A model generated the notes under the pieces. It had not been told where the DNA came from. It saw nothing but the letters and a program-made list of their open reading frames with translations, and did no database searches. Below are positions 1 through 11,462 of a stretch of 64,000 bases of DNA, in pieces; the stretch's first letter is position 1; each line of letters opens with the position of its first letter. The DNA is taken from positions 40,966,492 to 41,030,491 of the forward strand of contig CM077600.1 of the NCBI GenBank assembly GCA_039654915.1. The letters run 5' to 3'. Position numbers and translations under genes: made by a program. This DNA is from Aquilaria yunnanensis. Its lineage: Eukaryota; Streptophyta; Magnoliopsida; Malvales; Thymelaeaceae.

Positions 1-31
1 AGGAAAGGGAATTGAACGCTGGACCTTCTGA

Positions 32-226
32 TATGACCATATTAAAAAATGGGAAGAGGCTTGGTTGTTTTTACTTCAAGCATTAGAAGTAAACCCTCGG
101 AGAGCAAGAGAAAGCTATAAGCAATGGAAGGAGAGGAAAGACATGTTTTATGTATCAAGATCAATGTCTGGGAAGAAGAAAACAAGAGTCCACTTCAAAC
201 AAGAATTAGATATCCATCAACTGTAA
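32..226 (+). CDS. Possible 3' terminal exon of an unrecognised gene, cut by the left edge
   Basis: An open frame runs from just after an in-frame TGA (29-31) to a TAA at 224-226. Its translation is tryptophan- and charge-rich (WEEAWLFLLQALEVNPRRA, then KQWKERKDMFYVSRS) and looks protein-like. I do not recognise the family. Because of the TGA, a real exon would have to start after an AG acceptor such as the ones at 55-58. About 65 open codons can occur by chance. If real, it would lie antisense inside, or just beyond, the minus-strand hydrolase gene whose first exons are at 2917-3460. It could also be a decayed fragment. Confidence 0.22.
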   Translation, partial: YDHIKKWEEAWLFLLQALEVNPRRARESYKQWKERKDMFYVSRSMSGKKKTRVHFKQELDIHQL

Positions 227-2916
227 ATCTAGTGGTACCTGCCACGTTGGAAATTCTTGTGCGAGTCTCCTAGTAAATGTTCCTGTCATAAAGGATTGAT
301 TAATAAATTGCAAGTGATTACTGAATGGAAGAACAATGTCAACTTTCTCTGAAGAGGCATATAAAGAATCCTACACTCCACTAATTCAGCATGCTTTTAA
401 AAGGCAAATTAGCAAATAGCAGGAGATTGACGAACTAAGCATACAGCAGCAAAGATCTCATAAGAAGCTCGGAACAAAAATACAGAGTAAAGCAAGTCAT
501 ATTTGTCCTCGATCTGATCTTTGAAGTCTCTTCTTAACCATGAATTCCTCCGACTAGACTTCAACTAGGAGAGACATAGCACATCCATTCATACAATTGA
601 AATATTCTGCTATAAGTCCTCCAAAATCTAATCACATGTAAATTTCAGTGCTTTAGTTGCATTATTGAAATTGACACAATATATAGATCCAAATCCCATC
701 TTAGAATTCTGAATTACTATTGGCAAAATATCCCAGAAACAGAGCACCAAAAACTCCATGTCCTTAGCCCAATAAGATACACTAATACAAGTTTTATTTT
801 CTACCTAATGCCTATTGACTAACTGTACATATCTTAAATACTACCCTATATAATAGTTATATTCTAAAACATCAATGTGATCATCATCATCATTATTGAT
901 AATTTTTTTCTTTTTTTTTTTTTTTGGTCTAATGCTCACATAGCCTACATGACTAATCAAACGCAAGTTATTCCTTTTATCAACAAAGTTTGCCTTGAAA
1001 AGCGCCAGCTTTGCTCAAAGTCCTTGCACATTATACATGGCCACACAAATCCTCTTGATAAGTTGATCCGAATTACCATCAATGATACTCAATGACTCAA
1101 AAGTTTCAGAGTTGACTGGCAGAAAGAAAAGGAAAAGAAACAAAGAAACCAATAGCGAAAATGGAAAAAAGGTCTTTAGCAATGCGGCTGTAAAACCATC
1201 ACCACCTTGCCTTAGCTCTATTCAAAATGCAAGAGCTCTAGAAGGACAAAAACTGGATAAGCTCCAGAAGCATGGAGATTTATACACACATAGGTGCTCA
1301 GAAAATATACCAGAATGCCAAGTACAAACAAATGAAAAACAATGGAAATCTTACAAATTAGAACCAAAATATGCAGTTCCAGAGCCAGGATAAGCATGCA
1401 CGGCCATAGAAAGTTGCCAATCAAGATCTACTACTACTGTTCACCTTGCCTTAACGTGCAAGATGAATTGCTTCTAGGCAATACTTTCGGTTGACAAATT
1501 AAAACACATAAAAATTACATTTGGCACATGGAAAATTTGGTTCAAAACTTAAAACATGGAGAAAGTATCATTGACTAGAAGTAACTTAAAATGCTAACCC
1601 CAGTTCTTTCGGCAACCAAGAATCCCATGCAAAAGCACAGCTGTTGGTGGATCTGCCATTGATTTGTCCATCATTAAACTCCAATTGACCTAAGCACAAA
1701 ATGTTTGCGTGTAACTGGTTTGGGAGGCATGATGCATTCAGCCCAAAATAAATCTCACATCCAGGAGGCACTGCTCAAAAATCTTTTCAGTACTTCCCAT
1801 CCGAATTCCCAGAAAGAAAAAGAAAAGAACATAAACGCCCCTCTCTGCTCCCAAAAATCATGGGAAATGCTGCAAATTGTGATAACCTCACTTATATCAA
1901 GAAAGGTACCTCTTGATTCCCCTCAAAATCTTTAGCATTTATGCACAAAGTTCAGAAAGGAAAAAGAAAAATAAAAAATTTCATATTTTTTAAGGCAAGT
2001 AGACCCTTCAATAGACCTTATGGTAATATTGCTGTTAATTCACAGCATAAAACTGCCAATATCTGGAGAATATTCATCAAACTTTCTTTCCCTGATCAAC
2101 TAAACTTATAGATCATTCAAAAGGCTTCCTGAAGTTGCTTCCAGCAATCATATATACTGAATTCCAAAACAACAACAAAAAAAAGACAAGACCTTTATGA
2201 ATCTAGCCTAAAAGTTGCTTCTCAAACTCTCATATTAAATTTTCCTTATCTAAGTTTTCTTTGCTTGGGTTTTTATCATAAATTTATATTTCTCTCACAG
2301 ATGTATTGTCATGATCACGGTTCAACTAAACTAAATCTATCTTCATGAGGGAATAATATATCAGTTTAAACCCATCAACAGATCAGAATGATTCTACTTT
2401 TCTTTTATTTTTTTTCAATTAGCAAGAGAAAATAAGATACCAAATATATTTCTTTTAACTTGAAGCAGCAATTCCACATTGGGAGCACTTAACCTAGCCT
2501 AACCTAATGATAGCCAATGGGTATTCCTCTACGTGGATTGGAACATCAGAAACTGGTTTTCCTTTATCTTTTGGCTATTAAATCATTTGTGTATGCTAGC
2601 AATCAATTATGAAGGTTCTCAAATACTGTTCCATTTACTACTTTCACCATAGTGATCGCTTCAGCCTTATTTTAGCCAGTCAAACTAGGATGAAGCAGAT
2701 CCAAGGCCAGAAGAAAATAAAGTTCTTTAGCCATCTGATTAAACCATCACCAATAACAATGACTGGACAGAACCTAGAATACCTACATAAACTTAGAACA
2801 TTCATAATAATTTCTGAAAAATTGTACAGCAGCTGGCAGCTGCTGCATCTACCCACATTTTCCCCTAAAAAGGTCTACAGCACATGCCATAAGCAGATGG
2901 AAGAAAGAATACTTAC
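227..2916. other. Gene-free stretch, probably intron 2 of the hydrolase gene
   Basis: AT-rich DNA with poly-T and poly-A runs and no open frame that looks conserved. I saw no terminal inverted repeats or transposase remnants. It most likely belongs to the long second intron of the minus-strand hydrolase gene. Confidence 0.4.
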
Positions 2917-3460
2917 AAGTGCTCCTTGAACAAGTTCATAAGCCTGCAAAACCATAAAGCCGAGAAAACATTCACCTACATAAGAATAGAAGCTGAAACC
3001 TAGACATTCAAAGACTTTAAAAAAGCTGTATCACCAATTCACACTAGCCAAACTAGGTGAGCGTCTCATATATGCACAGAGTGCACAAGATCAAACGCAA
3101 TTGATTACCAGTAGGGGTGTAGAAGCGACTGAATTTCTACTGGTTGGGGGCGAAAGCCTCTCATCTACCAATGCCATTGATATACCTACACCTAACCCAA
3201 CTCTGCTCCTACCGCCCACAGCAATGCGAGTGAAAGCAGAACTCCCATTCTACGCCAAAATCAAATGCCAAGACCCATAATTAGCAACGACCTGTGAGAA
3301 TCGCAAAATAAGGACAAAACCAAAAGGCACTCACCTGAAACGGCCTGGAAATGCTGAGATGAGGTCTGGAACCCAGCGAAAGAGAACTCCGCCTCGCATC
3401 GGAGGAAATGGTGGCGCTAGAACCGCCACAAGCCGCCGCCAGATTTGACATGGCCGACAT
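2917..3460 (-). CDS. 5' part of a plastid-type alpha/beta hydrolase (ABHD11-like), continues off the left edge
   Basis: Two coding exons read on the minus strand. Exon 1 (3460-3335, 42 codons) starts MSAMSNLAAACGGSSATISS and is rich in Ser, Ala and Arg with no acidic run, as in a chloroplast transit peptide. It ends at a clean donor (CAG|gtga). A 27-nt micro-exon (2943-2917) between a TTTTGCAG acceptor and GTAAGT donor encodes AYELVQGAL in phase. In conserved plant ABHD11-like hydrolases this peptide opens the mature protein, just before the alpha/beta-hydrolase core. No core exon (HG oxyanion motif or GxSxG nucleophile) was found between 1 and 2916, so intron 2 is at least 2.9 kb or the rest lies outside the window. 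The family call rests on this short peptide plus the transit-like start. The substrate is unknown. Confidence 0.55.
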
Positions 3461-4783
3461 TTCCCCCGATCATTCGGTGAGAAAGAGGAGAGTAGGAGTA
3501 GGCGGTAGGCGTGTAGAATACAAATTTAGGGAGGAGGCGGAGACACCGAAGCTCGGCCTTGGGAGTTGGTGGCTGAGGTTGGAGTTGGACTTGGACCTCC
3601 CTTTCGCTTTGGGTACAAGTAAGAGACAAGGAGGTCTTCATCCGTGTCCGCCTCTCGTTTAATCTTGGAGCTTGACCAAAGAAAATGCCGACAGCCAAAG
3701 ATACTTTCCTCTTTTTCCTGGTAGATCTAGGACGTTGAGATCTCTGTGGCACTGAAATAACGGATCCGACCTCACTCTTCTGACGGCGTTGCTAACTTTG
3801 CCGCTTGGTTTAAGAACCATTTCGAACCCTGTGTAAAAACTATGCAATATTTTTATATTTAATAAATTATTTTACTGTGTTATTTTTTAAATTATAATTT
3901 GAATATACATTTTTTTATCTTTTTTAATTTACTTGCAAAAATTGAAGATTAAAAATGAAATCAGTACATAAACTTTTACTCTTTCTTAGTCTTTGATTAA
4001 ATACAAACATTCTATCCAAAATGAGACAGAGGAATATGTATTACCATAATAGTATTCCTTTCATCACTTGAAAAAAAAACACTTGGTTAACCGTAAAAAG
4101 CTCTTAGATTTTTTTTATTTATTATCACCACACATAAGAAACTTCTACCTTCCTAATTGAGTGGCGAGGGCCCTTGATTCTTTTTGTAAGAAACAAAAGA
4201 ACATTTTAAATCATTATATATTGAGAAATTGTCTAACAACTATCTGTTATTGTGGATTCGAATCCTCTAACCAAAATTAACCCCTGAATTTTAGAAGATT
4301 TCACCCAAAAACAGGTCCAGGTTCGTTTGTTAAAGTCACATACAATCATGGAATAAGTAGCCTTAGGTCTTTCATGCATGTACTTTTTCCCTTTCTTTTT
4401 TTTTAAAAAAAAAAATAAGCGGGGGGCACAAACAGGATCGCAAAATTGAAAAGAAAGAGTTTGCTCTGTGCACATTACATGGCTCCGTGACAAAATTTAT
4501 ATATGCATCAATTGATCTATCTAATATTGTATCAGGTAACGCTAGCTAGTTACTAAAATGTTCACGAAGTCCCCTGGTTTAATCCAAGCATTCGCCACCC
4601 CAAACCGGTAAGACTTCCCTATCAGTATATCTGCTTCCCAGAAAAATTGCAAATTTGCTTGGATCCGTATTCTTGAATTGATTAACTTGAAGCTTTAGAC
4701 AGAACTTGTTCACAGGTAGCGTCTATGTACTAGTAGTGCACACTGTGACGGCGACCTTAAAGGTTGGCTGGCCTTTCAACTCC
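3461..4783. other. Intergenic: hydrolase leader/promoter and NTF2-like gene 3' side
   Basis: From 3461 to about 3830 the DNA is GC-richer and probably holds the 5' leader and promoter of the minus-strand hydrolase gene. From about 3840 to 4780 it is AT-rich and includes the 3' flank of the NTF2-like gene. No coding frame or repeat structure is supported. Confidence 0.4.
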
Positions 4784-5815
4784 TCACAGCCGATCGGCCA
4801 ACTGAGGAAATTGTTGCAGCAACCAGGTTACTCCCCTGATGACACCCTGCAACACAATGACATCACTCACAACACAAGCCACTATTACTCCTCTTACTAA
4901 TTCTTGCACATCAAACAACACATCATTGCCACTATAATTCAGCTACCTAGGTGACGGTCCAAATCAAAATCTTAAACTATGGAGTGTTTCTCTTATATGC
5001 AATCCGTTTCGATCAAACTCGAGAGGTCCCAAGTATCATCATACAGACACAGAATGCATTACAGGACATGAATTGTTGTTGAGAGTTCAAACTTAATCAA
5101 GTTAGATGGTTGCAAACAAAGAGACTTGACTTGACTTGATTAATGCTATAAGGTGGTTAAACCTCAGGTGTAATTAAAGTATAACAGGCAGTGGCATACC
5201 AGAGTCGCTTCCCCAGGCTTGATAGCTGGTTCGACACAGTCCCGGCCATAGCTGCACAACAAAATATAGTATTTGGTACATATATTATTGGCAGGTGATC
5301 AGGCGTTGTAAGACAAGGCAGGCTTGTAACAAGTTATCAATCCACTCACGTTATTTGCCTTCTGCCGTTCAGAACCTGTAGTTGATAAAAGCTGCAACCT
5401 TTGCTGAAAGGAAAAGGCTTTCCCTTCCATTCTGTTCAATTATTAAGCGTATCAACTAGAGACATTAGTTTTTTTTTTTTTTTTGTTTTATCCCTGCTCA
5501 CTTTCTCAGTTCAAAACAATAGCTTCTCAATACAATAAAACGAAGAAGAATGGAATAGTTCACGGTACCTAAATGCCAAGTTACCCCAACTGATGAAGAA
5601 TCTTCTGTGGATATATTATCAATCACGAACTGAAGTTCCCTGCTGATAGAATCCATGAATTTCCCAAAAAACTCGAGAATTGCCTGCACCATTTCATGTT
5701 CCGTATTCCATGTCATCACTAACCGCATTTTCGCAAGCAGGGAAGGCAGGCAATAGAGTCACAGCTGGATGTCACGTGACTAGCTGCACGTGAGCGAAGA
5801 TGTGGTGGGTGTGAG

Positions 5816-5849
<34 letters not shown>

Positions 5850-6193
5850 ACCTCACGACCAACGAATGGTCGGGGGAAGATGAGGTCCTCGTAGACGCAA
5901 TTCTCGGCAATGAGGCCCTCCACCGATGCCAGATCTCGGCCATTGATTCCGTCGTAGAATCCGCGGACAACCTCAGCCGCAGGTCTTGGGGATTCCTCCG
6001 AGGGGACGATAATCACCGCGGCTTGGCTGCCGGAGAACGGCGACACCTTGATCGGATTGCTTCGGGGGCTCCGGAGAATCACAAACTCGGGCTTCGAGTG
6101 AGATGAAGGAAGGGGAACAACATCTCTGTTGGGCTTGCGGATAAAAGATGTTGAAGGTAGATGATGGACCGATATCATAGAACACACCAGCAT
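4784..6193 (-). CDS. NTF2/SnoaL-like domain protein, likely organelle-targeted
   Basis: Five exons join in phase into 217 aa: 6193-5852, 5683-5569, 5431-5350, 5251-5200 and 4846-4784 (TGA). The N-terminal ~65 residues (MLVCSMISVHHLPSTSFIRK) are basic and Ser/Pro-rich, like a transit peptide. The NTF2-like fold starts near residue 75 with VVRGFYDGINGRDLASVEGL and continues through the exon 2 stretch STEDSSSVGVTWHL, then WKGKAFPFSKGCSFY and RDCVEPAIKPG. The protein ends with GVTWLLQQFPQLADRL. Proteins of this layout are annotated in plants as NTF2-family/SnoaL-like; the fold is a cone-shaped ligand or dimer pocket, but the substrate is not established. Intron 1 has a (CT)n tract right after its donor. 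The start is the first ATG of the open exon. Confidence 0.85.
5818..5847. repeat. (AG)n microsatellite in intron 1 of the NTF2-like gene
   Basis: About 15 AG repeats on the plus strand (CT on the gene strand), beginning about 4 nt inside the donor site of intron 1. Length variation here could act near splice-site recognition, which is inference. Confidence 0.9.
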
Positions 6194-6723
6194 GACTGAT
6201 GATGATGCTATAGCTCTACTGGACCATTGCAGCTACACCAACACAACAAAGTTACTTATCTATTTGCCAAAATGAGAAATGACAAAATCAGCCAATATGT
6301 GCTCAAAGGGGCAGGGCGGAACCGGTCAATGTCAAACCCGACTCAGCACGGGCCCAGGTTAAGCATAGCAAAGGGAGGGGTGGTTATGGGCCTCAGGTAG
6401 GAGGTGGCTTGAAGTGGGCTCGGCACGGCCCAATTCCCAAGTGGGTTAGGCACGCAAGAGGCCCAACACAGAGACCTCCTCAACGGTCAGCCAGCCTTTC
6501 TCAATGGCTCCAAATTCAAAATAAAAAGGGAAAATTACACTTCATGTCTCTCTAATGACCTACAGTTTGTTTTTTAATCCCCAGAATTACTTTTTTGCCC
6601 CCCTAATAACTAGGGGTGAGCATGGGTTGGGTAAACCCGAAACCGAAACCAAACCACCCCCATTGGGTTGGGTTGGGTTGAGTAAAAATTGATCATAGTT
6701 CTCGGGTTGGTTCTACATATAGG

Positions 6724-7156
6724 CAGGGGTGGACCTACGTAGGGGCAGGGGGGGCCGCTGCCCCCCCCAAAATTTTGAAAAAATTGAAATATAGGTACTT
6801 AATTGGTTAATTTAAGATAAATTAGGGACTAGAAATGTATTCCCCCCCCCCCCCCCCCCCGGAAATATTGAAAGAATATGAAGATGGGGGGGCAGTAAGG
6901 TAGGCGCTAAATAAAACAGTGACCAAATGAGTAATTATTCCCTCTAGTCTTAAACAGATATTCTAACATGGCTCAAATGCACTATTAGTCCTTCAAATTT
7001 TTCAACCTGTACGAGTTGCACCCTAATCTTTGAATTAGTACGAATTACTCCCAATCTCCAGCTTTACCTCGCCACGATGCCGTCCCTCTCCTCCGGGTTT
7101 AGTCGACTCTCCTCCGGGCTCGCCCCCCCGAACCGAAAATCCTAGTTCCGCCACTG
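6724..7156. mobile_element. Small hAT MITE, third nesting level
   Basis: This 433-bp element has ends CAGGGGTGGACCTA on the left and CAGTGGCGGAACTA for the reverse-complemented right end, the familiar plant hAT CAGxGGCGGAxCTA type. A perfect 8-bp TSD CATATAGG flanks it (6716-6723 and 7157-7164). The interior contains a 20-nt C run (about 6841-6860) and other C/G runs. No coding potential. Confidence 0.9.
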
Positions 7157-7228
7157 CATATAGGAGAACTGACGGTTTTTGGGTTGGTTCTGGTTCCATA
7201 TGAAACCAACCCGAGGTGGAACCGAACC

Positions 7229-7230
<2 letters not shown>

Positions 7231-7323
<93 letters not shown>
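7231..7323. repeat. (AT)n microsatellite of about 46 units
   Basis: An almost uninterrupted AT dinucleotide tract of about 92 bp inside the second-level hAT element. It is self-complementary and likely to be length-variable; the exact length could be an assembly estimate. Confidence 0.95.
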
Positions 7324-7324
<1 letters not shown>

Positions 7325-8429
7325 GTATGTATATATAATAAAAATTATAGTATTACTAATATATTTATACACACACACATACACATATTTCTTTGAAGTA
7401 TTATGATGGTTATTTTGTGTTTTTATATTAAACTCTTAAACTGATGTTCCAAATTAAAACAGTATGGAAGTTGTGGGATCATTTATGAAATTTCTTCATA
7501 TTCACTTAAATCACTTTGCTTTATAGACCCACCACTCCTAAGTCATTTTGCTTTTGATCTTTTATTTCAGACTACTCTTTACGACACAATTATGATATTT
7601 TTTTTCATTTGAGTCATGCAAAATTAAAAATTTATGACATCGACATATTTTAGGTTTTGATATTGAAGAAGATGGTCTTAAAGGCTCAGTTTTCTATATT
7701 GAATGTCTTACCAATATTGGAATTACTGGAATGAAGTAAACTAGTTGAGATAAAAGATGCCCCCCAAGCAACTCTTTTGAACCATTTTTATAAGAACAAT
7801 ATTTTAAACTCTTTTGAATATATTTAAGTACGTATATTTAAATATTAATTTAATTGTATATTATGTTGAATATGTCATAAAACTGATTATGGATGTAGAT
7901 TTATTAAATTTTGGTGTTGTTATAGGTATATGATATAAACCGAAAAACCCGAAAACCAGAACCGAGAAACCCAAAACCATGGTTCTGGTTCTGTTCGGTT
8001 TTCGGTTCTAGGTTGGGTAGAAAAATTTTAGAACCGAAGCTATTTTGGGTTGGTTCGGTTCCATCATAAAACTGAACCAACCCGACCCATGCTCACCCCT
8101 ACCAACAACTATATTCTAAGGGTTTTTTAGTACAAAAAAAAAACCTTCCTTTATAAATAGGGAGGTCATTTTCACAATTTCTTCACACCAATCTAATAAT
8201 CTCTCCTTCTCTACTAATACATTTTCTCATTTTCTTAAAGCTCTCAACCTTTTTTTCTTCATTTTTTCTTAATTATTCATTAATTACTTCCAAAGCTCTT
8301 CATCTTCTTAATTTATTCTCACACAAATGGCATTAAGAGGAAAGGAAAATGCCTAAAGCTGTTCATCCCGCACCAGTTTAAGGTCTTTTTTTCGTGGCAT
8401 TTCTTGACCAACGACCCTTAGAGCTCAAA

Positions 8430-10510
8430 TCCAACAAACTGACGATGATGAACAATTCAATATGAGCCAATACGACTTGAGGCTCGACGATCAACTTTCT
8501 GATGATGACGTTGAGAAGGTGGAACCAACAGCATCAGAGAATGCTGGTGGAGAAAATGGTTCTCAACTGACCTCGACAAGCCATTGACCTAAACTTCCAT
8601 CACAAGGTAAGACGTCGAGGCTTACTGCATGGGTTTGAGAGCATTTTGACCAAGTTTTCAAGAAGGATGCTTATAGCAATGATGCGAGGTTCGCAAATTG
8701 CCAACATTGCAAGAAAAAACTCGCGCACAAAAAGAACTCTGGTATGGAAACACTCAAACGGCACATGGAACATAAGCACTCGAATCTATGTCTAGATGCC
8801 GCCGCCAGTGCCGGCGGTTAGACACAGTTTGGGAGTACTGCCGGTGGATCAGGTATTTTTAGATTTAATCAACAGAATTATAGAAAATGCATGGTAGAAT
8901 GGATGATGTTAACTGAAAAACCATTTAGACAAGCGAAAGATAGGCACATGAAAAATGCGATTAAATTACAATTAAACCTTACTTTTAAAAAACCATCTAG
9001 GAGTACTATTAGGAGGGAGGCATTTAAAATTTATAAAGCCGGTAAATCAAACCTACAAGTATACTTCTTTGCTTTTGATCATTTTATCACATTCACTAGT
9101 GACATGTGGACTTCACCACTAGAACAAGATTATTATTATATCACTGCATATTAGATTGATGATAGTTGGGTCGTTCAAAAGCGTATCATTGCATTTAAGT
9201 GGATGAAGGTCGATCATACTGGTTGGAATATATTCTAAGTTATTTCAACAACTTTAAAAAAAAAAAAATTGTCATGACAAGATTTTTAGCATAACATTTT
9301 ATAATGCATTCAACAACAATGTCGCAACTAAGACATTGAATGAATCACTAGAACTTGTCCAGGATGCCGCATTTTTTCATATTAGATGTGTATGTCATAT
9401 TTTTAACTTAGCTGTCCAAAAATGTCTTCAAGTTTTGAGTACTGAAATTACTCCAATCCGGTGAGCAATGCATTATTTGAAGTCAAGGAACAAAGTTTTC
9501 AAAGAGTTTAAGCTATATTGATGTGAAAATATCCTTGATTTTAGCTGGAAACGTTTTAAACTTGATTGCCCTACCCGATGGAACTCGACTTACGAGATGT
9601 TGATGGATGCGATGCTATTTGCTGCACACATGACATGTTTTATAAATGTCAAAGAAAAGAAAATGATTTTGAAACCAGAGATGTGATGTAGGATAAATTG
9701 TCAAAAGTGGCTACTGTGTTACGATATTTTTATGAGGCCACTTTTTTTTGTTCTGATGTATACTATCTCACATCTCACAAAGTTTTAATGCATTTGGTCA
9801 ATATTGCATGAGTTTTTAACCAATACAGAGATGAAAAGTTCTTAAAAGATATGGTTAAGGCCATGAAAGATAAATGGATTTTATATTTCAGTGATATACC
9901 CCTGATCTATTTACTTGCATCTGCACTTGACCCAACTGTCAGAATCACAGGTACACAGCAGCCACTTGAGGGTTATTATAGTTTCTTAGAAATGACACAT
10001 ATTTCTATTCATGCTATAAATGCCACTATCAAGGAGTACTTGCAGAAGTTATTTAATATTTATGTCGATTGCCATAAGGATAAGGTTGTGAACACTACTT
10101 CATCTACCATTGAGTGTTCATCATCGTCAGGCTTATCATCATTTAATCCGGCGAAACAACTCCTCAAATAGCCTTATGCTGCAACATCCGATCTTAATAA
10201 AGTGGATGCATACCTCAACTCGGTTTTGGAGAATAGTGAGATCAACATTCTAGAATGGCCCAAAGTAAGAAGTAACAGATTTCCAATACTCTTCATAATT
10301 GTCAAAGAAGTTTTAGTTGTTCCCGTCTCAACTGTTGCATTTGAGTCGGCTTTCAGTGCCGAAAAACGTGTAATTTCAGAGAAATGCACAAGGTTATCAC
10401 TAGATGCAATTGAAGTTTATATATGCAACCGTGATTGGGATCTTGTAGCTTTTAGACTACAAGACCACAAGAGTTCCGACGATGAAAACCCTGATAAGGT
10501 AAATGCTTAA
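8430..10510 (+). pseudogene. Degenerate hAT transposase (BED zinc finger to C-terminal dimerisation domain)
   Basis: Fragments in order match a hAT transposase of the plant BED-finger/RICESLEEPER type. About 8620-8790 encodes a BED finger with FANCQHCKKKLAHKKNSG followed by LKRHMEHKH, so the C-x2-C...H-x-H ligand pattern is visible. About 8890-9150 encodes RSTIRREAFKIYKAGK and a stretch with TSDMWTSP, as at the start of the catalytic core. About 9850-10170 is core sequence, and 10202-10510 carries the hAT dimerisation block (VPVSTVAFESAFSAEKR). Stops and frameshifts separate the pieces, so the protein is dead. A TATA-like box at 8151 and AT-rich leader precede it. Confidence 0.85.
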
Positions 10511-10917
10511 ATCCACAACTTGTTCAATTTTTTCCTACTCTGTATTTAATTTGATTTTGCTGTTCAGCACAGATCATAGCTTTTATTTTACATTTACTTT
10601 TATGGAACGTTTTGCTATTGATTCATATATAGCCCATTTCATATTATGTAAGTGTCGTTTGGCTTTAAAATTAATAAAATTTCACACCAGTGATGTGGTG
10701 GTGTTTTACTCTTAAAACAAATAGTTTTAAAAAACTTGTTTTATAATCTAATTTTCAAAATATAAAAAATAAAAATAAAAATGGCAGGCCTAGGCCTAGC
10801 CCGGCCCAGGACCGGGTAAGGCCCAGCACACCTCAACCCGGGTCGTGCTCGAGCCCTCCAAACCCAGGCCGGGCCGATCTCGAACCGAGTCGGCCCACTG
10901 AACACCACTATCAGCCA

Positions 10918-11462
10918 TTTTGTGCTCCTCCATTTTTTGGGCTTTGATGGAAAATTATTTCATTGTAAACCATTAAGAATAGGAGGTACAAACTACAATC
11001 TACTGAAAAATGTAAGCAGAAAGATTTGACCTGTTTAAAAACAGATTTTATAATTAGTGTTAGAGTTTTGAATAATTTATTTAATGATTGAGATAAAAAC
11101 ACTGAAGCTAAAAACTGAAAGCTATTATTAGATAGTTTTTTTAAAACGCTAACATTAATCATTAATGTTAATACCAAACAGGCCCAAGGTCCATAGTCGA
11201 GCTCAATTAGCTTTTAAACCAATCATGGGAGTTTCATGCGCCAATTTATTTGCCTCACCCCCTGAATGAACAACCAGCCACGATTTGAACATTCTAAATT
11301 AATGCACGCAAATGCTTCACTTATGCTCTTTTATTTGTAAATAGTAATACTAATTCAGAATCTTTTGTTGCTTTTTTATTTTTTTAGTTTTTTCTACTCG
11401 GAGATTCGAGGGCCAAATTATATTATACTATATTCTAAAGAATGAATGGATTTTACTGTCCA
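10918..11462. other. Intergenic stretch with a possible MITE end
   Basis: AT-rich. At about 11130-11185 the minus strand reads GGCCTGTTTGGTATTAAC, a motif common at the ends of plant MITEs, but I could not find a convincing partner end or TSD. At 11430-11505 a ~35-bp unit containing TTCTAAAGAATGAATGG is repeated in tandem; its second copy starts the Helitron candidate. Confidence 0.4.

Larger units (their letters stand above)
6611..8101. mobile_element. Non-autonomous hAT element nested in the outer hAT
   Basis: The terminal inverted repeats match over about 20 bp (TAGGGGTGAGCATGGGTYGG on both ends). The flanking 8-bp TSD is CTAATAAC at 6603-6610 and CCAACAAC at 8102-8109, matching at 6 of 8 with both differences C/T. 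That pattern fits decay of methylated cytosines. The interior is made of repeated GGTTGGGTT / AACCGAAAACC motifs and has no coding frame. It is interrupted by a third hAT-type element and by a long AT microsatellite. Confidence 0.8.
6295..10909 (+). mobile_element. hAT transposon (outer element, degenerate autonomous type)
   Basis: The element is bounded by a perfect 8-bp TSD, ATCAGCCA, at 6287-6294 and 10910-10917. Its ends are imperfect inverted repeats: ATATGTGCTCAAAGGGG on the left and AGTGGTGTTCAGTGGG when the right end is reverse-complemented, sharing the GTG(T/C)TCA core of hAT ends. Both subterminal regions are rich in GGCCC/GGGCC blocks. It holds a promoter-like TATAAATA (8151-8158) and a broken hAT transposase (8430-10510). 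Without the nested insertion (6611-8101) it is about 3.1 kb, a usual size for an autonomous hAT. Strand is that of the transposase. Confidence 0.8.

Noticed and set aside
1082..1393. 103-codon plus-strand frame in the left gene-free stretch
   Set aside because: Lys/Ser/Asn-rich composition typical of AT-rich noncoding DNA, no domain, no promoter or splice context.
3408..3752. Plus- and minus-strand frames over the hydrolase leader
   Set aside because: The supported coding sequence is the minus-strand exon 3335-3460 in a different frame; the longer frames have no recognised domain.
4245..4265. GGATTCGAATCCTCT, resembling a tRNA T-arm
   Set aside because: No acceptor stem, D-arm or anticodon arm can be placed around it.
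7142..7406. Frames of 70-80 codons encoding Tyr-Ile repeats
   Set aside because: They are produced by the AT microsatellite at 7231-7323 and have no other support.
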